Source: Methylomonas methanica
GTDB taxonomy: Bacteria > Pseudomonadota > Gammaproteobacteria > Methylococcales > Methylomonadaceae
Length of the DNA: 59,138 bases
Direction: 5' to 3'
NCBI RefSeq assembly: GCF_001644035.1
Contig: NZ_LUUG01000048.1
Span: 1 to 59,138 of the forward strand
Shown here: one piece after another, positions 51,288 to 59,138 of the stretch
How positions within the stretch are numbered: position 1 is the first letter of the stretch
Layout of the letters: each line of letters opens with the position of its first letter
Made by a program: the position numbers and the translations under genes
The notes under the pieces: generated by a model
What the model was told of the DNA's origin: nothing
The model's database searches: none
What the model saw: only the letters and a program-made list of their open reading frames with translations

Positions 51288-52472
51288 ATGCCAAAGAAAC
51301 CGTCGCTTAAGATTCAGGGAAACGTGCTCATCCACCCAAGTGGCGTGGATTTGACCGAGCGTGTGGTGTCCATTTTGGAACAGGCACGGGCCAATGTGCT
51401 ACGCACTGTCAATAGCAATATGGTGATTGCCTACTGGCTGATAGGTCGGGAGATTGTGGCGGCACTGCAAGGCGGCGAGGTACGGGCGGGCTATGGCGAC
51501 CAGCTTATCGTGCAATTGTCCACGCAGTTGCAAGCAACGTTTGGCCGAGGCTTTTCGGTGACCAACTTGCGTTACTTCCGAACCTTCTACACCGTGTATG
51601 GGGATCGCGTTCCCGAAATTCGCCACATCGGAGGTGGCGAATTGCACAAAGCTGAAAATCGCCACACTCAAAGTGGCGTTTTGGCTGACTTAGCTCAGTC
51701 GGTTGAACAAGCAGATAGCGAACTCGGTTTTTCGCCGCATTTGGGATGGTCACATTATCGGGTGTTGATGGCTATCGAGCATCGGAATGAGCGTCTGTTT
51801 TATGAAATCGAGGCCGAAAAGGAAGGCTGGGATGTGAAGCATCTCAAGCGCCAAGTCTATACCCAGCTTTTTGCGAGACTGTTGAAAAGCAGCGACAAAG
51901 CCGGGGTGATGGCTTTGACACGCGAAGGCCACACAGTCAAAACCCCGGCAGATACGATCAAGGAGCCTTATATTCTCGATTTCCTTGGACTACCGGATTC
52001 TAAAATACTGCATGAATCCGATATTGAAGCGGCGATTATCGATAATCTACAAGCCTTTTTACTTGAATTGGGCAAAGGCTTCGCCTTTGTTGGCCGCCAG
52101 AAGCGCCTTCAATTCGGCGAAGATTTTTTTTACATCGATCTGGTTTTCTATCACTGCATTCTCAAATGCTATGTGCTTATCGACTTAAAAATAGGTGAGC
52201 TGACTCACCAAGATGTCGGGCAAATTGATAGCTATGTGCGCATGTTTGACGATAAGTACCTTTCCGAGGGCGATAACCCCACCATTGGTTTGATTCTCTG
52301 CGCCAAGAAAAACGAAACCATTGCCAAATATTCTGTGCTGAATGACAGCAAGCAGATTTTCGCTTCGAAATATATGCTCTATCTGCCCAGCGAGGAGGAG
52401 TTGGGCCGCGAACTCGCCAAAGAACGCGCCCTTATTGAAGCTAAGTTACAGGCAGATCAGGAAAATCAATAA
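51288..52472 (+). CDS. DUF1016/YhcG-type PD-(D/E)xK nuclease
   Basis: A 394-residue protein with an N-terminal DUF1016 domain (VVSILEQARANVLRTVNSNM, IAYWLIGREIV) and a C-terminal PD-(D/E)xK core (FYIDLVFYHCILKCYVLIDL followed by K, about residues 281-300). The usual E-x-K is D-L-K here. The ATG at 51288 has GGAG 11 nt upstream. The gene lies between mod and res and overlaps the res start (TAATG). It could act as a second nuclease of the system. Confidence 0.88.
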   Translation: MPKKPSLKIQGNVLIHPSGVDLTERVVSILEQARANVLRTVNSNMVIAYWLIGREIVAALQGGEVRAGYGDQLIVQLSTQLQATFGRGFSVTNLRYFRTFYTVYGDRVPEIRHIGGGELHKAENRHTQSGVLADLAQSVEQADSELGFSPHLGWSHYRVLMAIEHRNERLFYEIEAEKEGWDVKHLKRQVYTQLFARLLKSSDKAGVMALTREGHTVKTPADTIKEPYILDFLGLPDSKILHESDIEAAIIDNLQAFLLELGKGFAFVGRQKRLQFGEDFFYIDLVFYHCILKCYVLIDLKIGELTHQDVGQIDSYVRMFDDKYLSEGDNPTIGLILCAKKNETIAKYSVLNDSKQIFASKYMLYLPSEEELGRELAKERALIEAKLQADQENQ

Positions 52473-55450
52473 TGAAACTCCACTTCGAACCTAACCTTGA
52501 TTACCAGCATGACGCTATTGAGTCTGTGTGTGACTTGTTTCGTGGGCAAGAAATTTGCCGAACCGAATTCACCGTTACCCATAACGCTGTCGGCGCCCAA
52601 AGCGATATGTTCGCAACGAATGATCTCGGTATCGGCAACCGCTTGCAATTGCTCGATGACGAGCTGCTTGCCAATCTCGGCGATATTCAGCTTCGCAACG
52701 GCCTAAAACCTGCGTCTGGCTTGGCCTCTGGTGATTTCACCGTGGAAATGGAAACCGGCACGGGAAAAACCTATGTCTATCTGCGCACGGCTTTCGAGCT
52801 GAACAAGCGCTACGGCTTTACAAAATTCGTGATCGTTGTGCCTTCCGTGGCAATTAAGGAAGGAACCAACAAAACCCTGGAAATCACTCGTGACCACTTT
52901 GAGAACTTGTATCCTGGAGCCAAGGGCTATGAGTTCTTTCAATATGATTCATCCAAACTCGGCCAGGTGCGCAATTTTGCTACCAGTCCGAATATTCAGG
53001 TCATGGTAGTAACAGTAGGCGCTATCAATAAGAAGGACGTGAACAACCTCTATAAGGACAGCGAGAAAACCGGCGGTGAGAAACCTATCGACCTCATTAA
53101 AGCAACGCTTCCCATCATCATCGTGGATGAACCGCAAAGCGTTGATGGTGGCTTGCAAGGGCAAGGTAAACAGGCGCTCGATGCCATGAACCCGCTCTGC
53201 ACGCTACGTTATTCAGCGACCCATGTGGATAAACACAACATGGTTTTCCGCCTCGATGCCGTGGATGCTTACGAACAAAAGCTGGTAAAGCAGATTGAAG
53301 TCGCCTCCCTTCAGGTCGATGGTGGCCACAATAAGGCTTATGTGAAACTGCTAAGCGTGAGCAACAAGCGTGGTGTCATTTCCGCGCAGCTTGAACTGGA
53401 TATTCAGCGAGGGGCGCATGTCCGCCGTGAGCCAATAACAGTCCTGGACGGCGACGATCTGGAGCAAACCACAGGCCGAGCCATTTACGCCAATTGTCTG
53501 GTCGGGGAAATTCGTTGTGAAAAAGGCAATGAATTGGTCGAACTAAAAACGCCAGGTGGCGAGCATTGGTTACGGATCGACCAAGCTATCGGCGATGTGG
53601 ATGCTGACGCCCTCAAGCGGTTGATGATCCGGCGCACGATCAAAGAGCATTTAGATAAAGAACTGCGGCTACGCCCACAGGGAATAAAGGTTCTGAGCCT
53701 ATTTTTTATCGACGTTGTGGATCATTACCGCCGCTATAGCGCCGACGGTGCACGCGAAAATGGCAAATATGCGGTGATGTTCGAGGAAGAATATCGGCGT
53801 CTGGCGGCTCATCCAGACTATCAAAGCTTATTTAACGAAGTGGATTTGAGTGCTGACGCTTCCGAAGTGCATGGCGGCTATTTCTCCATTGATAAAAAAG
53901 GCGTCTGGACAGAGACCGCCGATAATAACCAAGCTGGCCGTGACAACGCCGAGCGGGCTTACAGCTTGATTATGAGAGAAAAGGAAAAACTGCTTAGTTT
54001 CGATACCAAACTCAAGTTTATATTCTCCCATTCAGCGTTGCGCGAAGGTTGGGACAACCCCAATGTCTTCCAGATTTGTGCCTTGCGAGAGATCGGAACC
54101 GAGCGTGAGCGGCGGCAAACTATTGGTCGCGGTTTGCGCCTATGCGTCAACCAGAATGGCGAGCGACTGCGCGGCTTTGACATCAATACCTTGACCGTCA
54201 TCGCCACTGAGAGTTACGAGGAATTCGCCGAAAACCTGCAAAAAGAGATCGAGGCCGATACCGGTATCCGCTTCGGTATCGTGGAAAAACACCAGTTTGC
54301 CGCTATTGCCGTGCCAGACGCGACTGGAAAAACCCAGCCGTTGGGCGTGGCGCAATCTGAAGCGCTCTGGAACCATCTAAAAGAGACGGGCTATCTGGAT
54401 GCAAAGGGCAAGGTTCAGGATGCCTTGCGCAAGGTGCTTAAAGACGGTTCGCTAACCTTGCCGGAAGCCTTCTCCGCGCAGCTTCCACAGGTCAAAGAAA
54501 TCTTGCGCAAGCTCGCCGGAAAACTGGAAATCAAAGATGCCAATGAGCGAAAGCAGGTTAAAACGCGGCAGGCCATCTTACACAGCGAGCAGTTCAAGGC
54601 ATTGTGGAACCGGATTAAGCACAAGACTACTTACAGGGTGCAATTCGACAATAAGAAATTGCTGAAAGATTGCGCCCAAGCCATCTGGCATTGTCCGCCA
54701 ATCACAAAAACACGGGTCAATATTCGTAAAGCCGATCTTGCCATTGGCCGGGGTGGGGTCATTGCGGAAGAAACCGCTACGGGCGCATCCATCACGCTGG
54801 ATGAAAGGGACATCGAGCTACCTGACATCCTGACCGATTTGCAGGACAAGACCCAGCTTACCCGCCGCAGTCTGGTCACGATCCTGAATGACAGCAACCG
54901 GCTGAATGACTTTGCTCGTAACCCGCAGCAGTTCATCGAGCTTGCCAGTGAATCCATCAACCGCACTAAGCGCCTCGCCCTGGTGGATGGTATCAAGTAC
55001 CAGCGTATTGGTGATGAACATTATTATGCTCAGGAGCTTTTTGAGAAGGAAGAATTAACCGGCTATCTAAAAAATATGCTGGCCGTCGAAAAGTCTGTCC
55101 ATGAGCATGTCGTCTATGACTCCAGTGGAGTTGAGCGCGGTTTCGCCGAACAACTGGAAAAGAACGAATCCGTCAAGGTATATGCCAAGCTGCCAGGCTG
55201 GTTTAAGGTTCCAACCCCATTAGGCAGCTACAATCCTGATTGGGCTGTATTGGTGGAGCTGGACGGTGCAGAACGCCTCTATTTTGTCGTGGAAACCAAG
55301 GGTAGTCTTTTCACCGATGATCTACGAGATAAGGAAAGCGCCAAAATCAAATGTGGCGAGGCGCATTTTGAAGCCTTGGCAATCGGCGACAACCCCGCAC
55401 GTTTTGTTAAGGCGACAAAACTTGAAGATGTGATGGCGCATAGTGAGTAG
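52472..55450 (+). CDS. res: Type III restriction subunit (Res)
   Basis: A 992-residue helicase-nuclease. Walker A METGTGKTYVYLRTAF lies near residue 93, DEAD-like VDEPQSV near residue 218, a helicase C-terminal segment (SALREGWDNPNVFQICALRE) near residue 520, and a C-terminal PD-(D/E)xK domain (NPDWAVLVEL near residue 920, then FVVETKG). With Mod it cleaves DNA between two unmethylated sites. The stop of the upstream nuclease gene overlaps its ATG. Confidence 0.93.
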   Translation: MKLHFEPNLDYQHDAIESVCDLFRGQEICRTEFTVTHNAVGAQSDMFATNDLGIGNRLQLLDDELLANLGDIQLRNGLKPASGLASGDFTVEMETGTGKTYVYLRTAFELNKRYGFTKFVIVVPSVAIKEGTNKTLEITRDHFENLYPGAKGYEFFQYDSSKLGQVRNFATSPNIQVMVVTVGAINKKDVNNLYKDSEKTGGEKPIDLIKATLPIIIVDEPQSVDGGLQGQGKQALDAMNPLCTLRYSATHVDKHNMVFRLDAVDAYEQKLVKQIEVASLQVDGGHNKAYVKLLSVSNKRGVISAQLELDIQRGAHVRREPITVLDGDDLEQTTGRAIYANCLVGEIRCEKGNELVELKTPGGEHWLRIDQAIGDVDADALKRLMIRRTIKEHLDKELRLRPQGIKVLSLFFIDVVDHYRRYSADGARENGKYAVMFEEEYRRLAAHPDYQSLFNEVDLSADASEVHGGYFSIDKKGVWTETADNNQAGRDNAERAYSLIMREKEKLLSFDTKLKFIFSHSALREGWDNPNVFQICALREIGTERERRQTIGRGLRLCVNQNGERLRGFDINTLTVIATESYEEFAENLQKEIEADTGIRFGIVEKHQFAAIAVPDATGKTQPLGVAQSEALWNHLKETGYLDAKGKVQDALRKVLKDGSLTLPEAFSAQLPQVKEILRKLAGKLEIKDANERKQVKTRQAILHSEQFKALWNRIKHKTTYRVQFDNKKLLKDCAQAIWHCPPITKTRVNIRKADLAIGRGGVIAEETATGASITLDERDIELPDILTDLQDKTQLTRRSLVTILNDSNRLNDFARNPQQFIELASESINRTKRLALVDGIKYQRIGDEHYYAQELFEKEELTGYLKNMLAVEKSVHEHVVYDSSGVERGFAEQLEKNESVKVYAKLPGWFKVPTPLGSYNPDWAVLVELDGAERLYFVVETKGSLFTDDLRDKESAKIKCGEAHFEALAIGDNPARFVKATKLEDVMAHSE

Positions 55451-55549
55451 AGCCACTTTTTATCACTATTACCAACACGCATCGCGCCGCTGACAAAACG
55501 CCTAGAAATAACACAGGCTCTACTATGTACGACCATATACGAACTTAGG

Positions 55550-58231
55550 ATGAATGGAATGACAGTCATATCAGAAATAAGAAATGAATCGAATGGTGCA
55601 CAATTTCGCCGAGCAGATTTGCACATCCATTCCTTCGGAGATACAGGGTCATACGATGTGACTGACACAAACATGTCTCCTGAGAATATCGTTGATACAG
55701 CGATTACAGAGAACCTCCAAATCATCGCAATCACTGATCATAATCAAATCGGTAATATCAGTCGTGCATTAAAACATGCAGAGGGCAAGCCTATTCTTGT
55801 CGTACCAGGCGTAGAACTCTCCACGCCTCAAGGTCATTTTCTAGTCTACTTCCCCACGCTTCAGTCAATTGAGCGCTTCTATGGCAAGCTGAACATTTCA
55901 TCCGATAAAAAGACTTGTTACGATACGATCCCTCAATGCCTCAAATTTGCTGACGAATTTGAAGGCTTTGGAATCTGCGCTCATATCGATCTCGACAATG
56001 GTTTCGAGAAAACCATTGTTAAGTACAATACTTTCAAACAGGAAGTTCTGAATTGTAAAAACCTTCTTGCACTAGAAGTCTCGAATGCCAACAACAGTCT
56101 ATGGTTCTCACATTCAGATGATAGCCCTGATCGAAAGAACTGTGCTGTGCTGCGTTGCGAATACCTAGGCCAAGAAGAGAGAACTGAACTGGCGAAGGTC
56201 ATGTCGTCGGATGCCCACAGTCTCGCCGCGCTTGGTAGAAACGCAAATGGCAATCGGCGGCTCACACGTTTAAAAATGGAGTCACTTACTTTCGACGCCC
56301 TCCGGATCGCACTGCTCGACTGTGCAGCGCGAGTGCGACTTGAAGACTTAATTCCGCCCTCTATTCCGCATTTCATTGGTATGAAACTTGAAGGTGGCTT
56401 CCTTAAAAACCAAGTGGTTCATTTCAGCCGAAATTTAACATGCATTATAGGTGGTCGCGGGGCAGGTAAATCTACGATGCTTGAGTCATTGCGGGTCGCT
56501 TCAGGGAACCCTATCAATAATACGATTGTGGATTCTGAGGTTTGGCCAGATGAAATCTCGCTCGTTTACGAAGACGAGGTGGGGCAGCAACATATCCTAA
56601 CTCGCAGCAAACTGAACGACATTTCAAACGCTGATCCAGACGGGCCGACGTGGGTTACAATCGAGAGCTACGGTCAAGGAGAAACTGCGGAGACAATCCA
56701 GCACTGCGACAAGGACCCTACCATCCTGCTCAAGTTTATTGACGGATTCATGGACCTTAATGCAATGAATCAGCTGGATATTGAGCTTAGGGACAATCTT
56801 CTTGCGAACCAGACATTAATCGAAAATCTACAACAGGATATAAACCGGATCGCTGAAACGGAAAAAGCGAAGACTCTTGCCGATGTTCAAGTTGCAGCAC
56901 TGAAAAACCAGAAGGCAAGCGAGGTAGTAGAACTTGAAGAGAAGTTGGCTAAGGAACGACTCTTCCGGGATCGGCTCAATATCAACCTTAAGACGCTGCT
57001 AAATTCAATCAATGAATGCTTGACGAGTGAAGAGCTTAAAAACCTGATGTCGGAACAAGACGGGACAACACTAGCTGTTGGACAGACTGAATTTGAAACG
57101 GTAAAAACGCTCGTGAATAATCTCGCGGCAGAAGTGGAATCGCTTTCAACCCAACTCAAAACAAAGATTACTGATGCAAATGCTAAGATTACGGCCCAAC
57201 TGAAAAGCTGGGCCTTAAAGGAAAAGGAGACTCAAACGAAGATCGAAGACCTTCGCAGAGAACTCGAAAAGCAGAATATCAAGCTCGATATAGCATTCAT
57301 CCGCAAGGTTACAAAGGATGCGACCGACTCAGCTGCAAAGCTCATAGAATTAAAGAAGAGCATTCCTAAACAACAGGAAGCATTCAAGGTGAGGCGGAGC
57401 CTGCTAAAGGACCGTCTAGAATTAAAGAGTAAGCTGTTCACCACGCGGCAGGCGTTCGCGATGGCGATGAACAATAACCTCGCTACAACTGTAGTTGACT
57501 ATAAGGTCACGATCAAATTTCACGAAGGCTTGCTCTCCAATGACTTTGAGAATCTAATCAAAACAGCAATGGGATGGCGAACTTCGCAGGTACCAAAGGC
57601 TAATCTGATTGCTTCGCAACTATCGCCGATTACCTTGCTGGACGCAATTAATCGGAAAGTTACAGACAAGCTGGAACAGGTAGTTGATATTGACAATAAT
57701 AAAGTTTTCTCAAAAAGCGATGCCGGTGACATCCTAACCACTATGGGTCAGTGGGATACAAAGTCGGCACTTGAACGGTGTGTCTTTGAAGATAGACCAG
57801 AAATCAAGGTGAGCAAAGCTGTCGTGATGGGGAATGGAAACAAGACTTATCAAGTCCGCGACTTCTCGATGTTGTCCCTCGGGCAACAGCAGTCGATACT
57901 GCTATCGATCTTGTTGTTCTCGAAGAGCAAAACACCACTCATCATCGACCAGCCTGAGGATAACCTCGACAGTGAGTTCATCTATAAAACCCTGGTACGA
58001 TCCCTCCGGAGTATCAAGGAATACCGGCAGGTTATAATCGTAACCCATAATGCGAATATTGCAGTTTTGGGAGATGCCGAATTGATTATCCCTCTTCGCG
58101 GCGCAAGCGAACTGTCGATAATCAGAGATCGCGGGTCTATCGACACGACGGAAACTAAGGATATTGTCTGCACAATTTTAGAAGGAAGCCAAAAAGCGTT
58201 CAAGCGGCGGCAGGAAGTCTATGGATTCTAG
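55550..58231 (+). CDS. trlF: TrlF-like PHP-domain ATPase
   Basis: An 893-residue protein. The N-terminal PHP metal-hydrolase domain shows ADLHIHSFGD (about residue 24), ITDHNQIG, CAHID and SSDAH. The ABC/SMC-like ATPase has Walker A IGGRGAGKSTMLESL (about residue 301), long coiled coils (about residues 415-640) and a C-terminal signature LSLGQQQSILLSILLF with IIDQPEDNLDS and VTHNA. Such proteins often accompany defence genes; a nucleic-acid-cleaving role is likely. Start ATG at 55559 is also possible, with AGGA at better spacing. Confidence 0.85.
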   Translation: MNGMTVISEIRNESNGAQFRRADLHIHSFGDTGSYDVTDTNMSPENIVDTAITENLQIIAITDHNQIGNISRALKHAEGKPILVVPGVELSTPQGHFLVYFPTLQSIERFYGKLNISSDKKTCYDTIPQCLKFADEFEGFGICAHIDLDNGFEKTIVKYNTFKQEVLNCKNLLALEVSNANNSLWFSHSDDSPDRKNCAVLRCEYLGQEERTELAKVMSSDAHSLAALGRNANGNRRLTRLKMESLTFDALRIALLDCAARVRLEDLIPPSIPHFIGMKLEGGFLKNQVVHFSRNLTCIIGGRGAGKSTMLESLRVASGNPINNTIVDSEVWPDEISLVYEDEVGQQHILTRSKLNDISNADPDGPTWVTIESYGQGETAETIQHCDKDPTILLKFIDGFMDLNAMNQLDIELRDNLLANQTLIENLQQDINRIAETEKAKTLADVQVAALKNQKASEVVELEEKLAKERLFRDRLNINLKTLLNSINECLTSEELKNLMSEQDGTTLAVGQTEFETVKTLVNNLAAEVESLSTQLKTKITDANAKITAQLKSWALKEKETQTKIEDLRRELEKQNIKLDIAFIRKVTKDATDSAAKLIELKKSIPKQQEAFKVRRSLLKDRLELKSKLFTTRQAFAMAMNNNLATTVVDYKVTIKFHEGLLSNDFENLIKTAMGWRTSQVPKANLIASQLSPITLLDAINRKVTDKLEQVVDIDNNKVFSKSDAGDILTTMGQWDTKSALERCVFEDRPEIKVSKAVVMGNGNKTYQVRDFSMLSLGQQQSILLSILLFSKSKTPLIIDQPEDNLDSEFIYKTLVRSLRSIKEYRQVIIVTHNANIAVLGDAELIIPLRGASELSIIRDRGSIDTTETKDIVCTILEGSQKAFKRRQEVYGF

Positions 58232-58303
58232 AAATCGAATGCATTGGTAGTCGCTGTTGCGCGTAGCGCACGCTATACAGAGCACTACCCGAAGTGCCTA
58301 GCT

Positions 58304-58332
58304 TGTCACCAATACCATTGTTATTGGTGACA
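58304..58332. promoter_or_regulatory. TGTCACCAATA inverted repeat
   Basis: TGTCACCAATA (58304-58314) and TATTGGTGACA (58322-58332) form perfect 11-bp arms with a 7-bp spacer. This is the cleanest member of the dispersed TGTCACCAA motif and lies in the convergent gap (58232-58373) between the TrlF gene and the KorC-like gene. It could be an operator or a terminator; the recurring sequence favours a protein site. Confidence 0.55.
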
Positions 58333-58373
58333 GCAACCCGCCGGCGCTGGTCACGGTCCGCGCCTGGTCTTCT

Positions 58374-58724
58374 TCAGCTATGTACATTCAACGCCGCCAA
58401 TCCATCATCAATGGATACAACACCGGCATAAAGCAACATTAACCGCCAGGCTGAATACGGAATTTCACGATAATCATCTTTCTCAACACTTGCCTGCCAT
58501 TTTCTAATCGTCGATGACCCTTTTTTAGGCACGTAATTAACGCCCACAAGCTTTGCTGTGACACTTTGCGACCAACCGACTAGCTTAATCAATCGATTCA
58601 CTTCTTCAGGCGTAGGCGGCACGTATGCCGCGTGACTGAAAGGCAAGGCGCAAGGCCGGTTTCGAAAGGCATCGAGCGAAATCGGCAACGATCCGCCCAC
58701 GTCATAAATAGGTACAGTTTCCAT
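58374..58724 (-). CDS. KorC-like helix-turn-helix regulator
   Basis: A 116-residue protein with a C-terminal layout TPEEVNRLIKLVGWSQSVTA, STIRKWQASVEK and IPYSAWRLMLLYAG. This resembles the small HTH repressors of KorC type on IncP plasmids. The N-terminal 35 residues are unlike any motif I know. It follows the radC-like gene on the same strand but a terminator lies upstream, so it may have its own promoter. Confidence 0.6.
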   Translation of the reverse strand: METVPIYDVGGSLPISLDAFRNRPCALPFSHAAYVPPTPEEVNRLIKLVGWSQSVTAKLVGVNYVPKKGSSTIRKWQASVEKDDYREIPYSAWRLMLLYAGVVSIDDGLAALNVHS

Positions 58725-58754
58725 AAAAACCCCTGTAAATCATTCAATGAATAA

Positions 58755-58780
58755 TGAGGGGCGGATTAAGCCGCCCCTCA
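58755..58780 (-). terminator. Terminator after the radC-like gene
   Basis: TGAGGGGCGG-N6-CCGCCCCTCA is a perfect 10-bp stem immediately downstream of the radC-like gene on the minus strand, followed by TTATTC. Confidence 0.8.
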
Positions 58781-58786
58781 GAAAGT

Positions 58787-59138
58787 TTATAAAATTCCAG
58801 CTTCCGCGAAACTATAGGCACTGCGGCAAGTGACAATCAAGTGATCCAAAACCCGAACATCGATCAGTTTTAAAGCATCGATCAGGCGGGTGGTAATCCG
58901 GCGATCCGCATCGGAAGGCTCCGCCAGACTCGACGGGTGATTGTGAAAGAAAATGCAAGCTGCCGCATTAACGGAAAGAACTTCTTTTACTACCTCACGA
59001 GGGTAAACACTTGCGCCATCGATAGTGCCACGGAACAAAGTAACTGACTCAATCAATTGATGCTGATTATCCAATAACAACACGCCGAAAACCTCATGTT
59101 CAAGGTGAGCGGCTTGCAACTGCGTATTCTGATTAATT
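58787..59138 (-). CDS. radC: RadC-like JAB-domain protein, partial
   Basis: The visible 117 codons contain the RadC/JAB metal-site motif [14 protein letters not shown] and [20 protein letters not shown]. The ATG-less frame stays open to the window edge, so the N-terminus is missing; a TTG at 59119 is an unlikely start. RadC-like JAB proteins are common on plasmids; their activity is not established. A terminator follows at 58755-58780. Confidence 0.85.
   Translation of the reverse strand, partial: INQNTQLQAAHLEHEVFGVLLLDNQHQLIESVTLFRGTIDGASVYPREVVKEVLSVNAAACIFFHNHPSSLAEPSDADRRITTRLIDALKLIDVRVLDHLIVTCRSAYSFAEAGIL

Overview
The window reads as most of a conjugative plasmid, or an integrated plasmid-like element, from a gammaproteobacterium. 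Two cytochrome P460-type genes beside a zinc-less periplasmic MsrB would suit a methanotroph or a similar nitrogen-stressed aquatic bacterium; that assignment is an inference from gene content. No rRNA, tRNA or CRISPR array was seen. The radC-like gene runs off the right edge, and base 1 lies inside a repeat whose other copy is at 25.9 kb, so the window ends are cut points and not natural ends.

Layout. 0.3-2.5 kb: a divergent XRE/ImmA repressor-peptidase pair facing three small genes. 2.7-4.7 kb: MOBP-type relaxase and MobC genes next to a candidate oriT with the nick core TATCCTGC. 4.7-9.3 kb: an IncP-like control region (DUF192 protein, KorB/ParB, IncC/ParA, KorA-like, KfrA-like) around an iteron and DnaA-box origin (7.7-8.1 kb) and two copies of a perfect 16-bp palindrome that are candidate parS/KorB sites. 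9.4-11.0 kb: small plasmid genes and repeat-rich non-coding DNA. 11.0-21.3 kb: a cargo block bounded by about 175-bp inverted repeats with no transposase inside. It holds an internally repeated TPR-like protein, a LysR regulator, a broken and an intact msrB, two cytochrome P460 genes, a beta-propeller protein, an outer-membrane protein, an HdeD-like membrane protein and a frameshifted diguanylate cyclase gene. 21.5-25.6 kb: RepA-type initiator, small membrane protein, serine resolvase with a res-like site, plasmid hypotheticals and a DUF932 protein. 25.6-26.6 kb: non-coding repeats that copy parts of positions 1-79 and 10.5-10.8 kb.

26.6-45.0 kb: a complete VirB/VirD4 type IV secretion system in the order virB1, type IA topoisomerase, virB2, B3, B4, B5, an EexN-like exclusion lipoprotein, virB6, B7, B8, B9, B10, B11 and virD4. 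It is followed by a stand-alone LPD7/KfrB-domain protein and an OmpA-domain lipoprotein whose N-terminus resembles the VirB7 of this system. 45.3-58.2 kb: a defence island with a SNF2-type helicase, DUF4391 protein, type III methyltransferase (Mod), DUF1016/YhcG-type nuclease, type III restriction subunit (Res) and a TrlF-like PHP-ATPase. The left junction carries a gene start cut off after 24 codons. 58.3-59.1 kb: a KorC-like regulator and a RadC-like JAB-domain protein.

Working together, RepA and the iterons replicate the plasmid, IncC/KorB partition it and with KorA and KfrA probably set gene expression, the resolvase clears multimers, MobC and the relaxase process oriT, and VirD4/VirB1-11 transfers the strand. 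The two cargo blocks would offer the host resistance to reactive nitrogen or oxidative stress and to foreign DNA. The least explained observations are the transposase-less inverted-repeat cargo block, a duplicated nested hairpin with an invariant 29-nt loop, an inverted iteron pair 36 kb from the origin, and a TGTCACCAA-type motif repeated in several intergenic regions.
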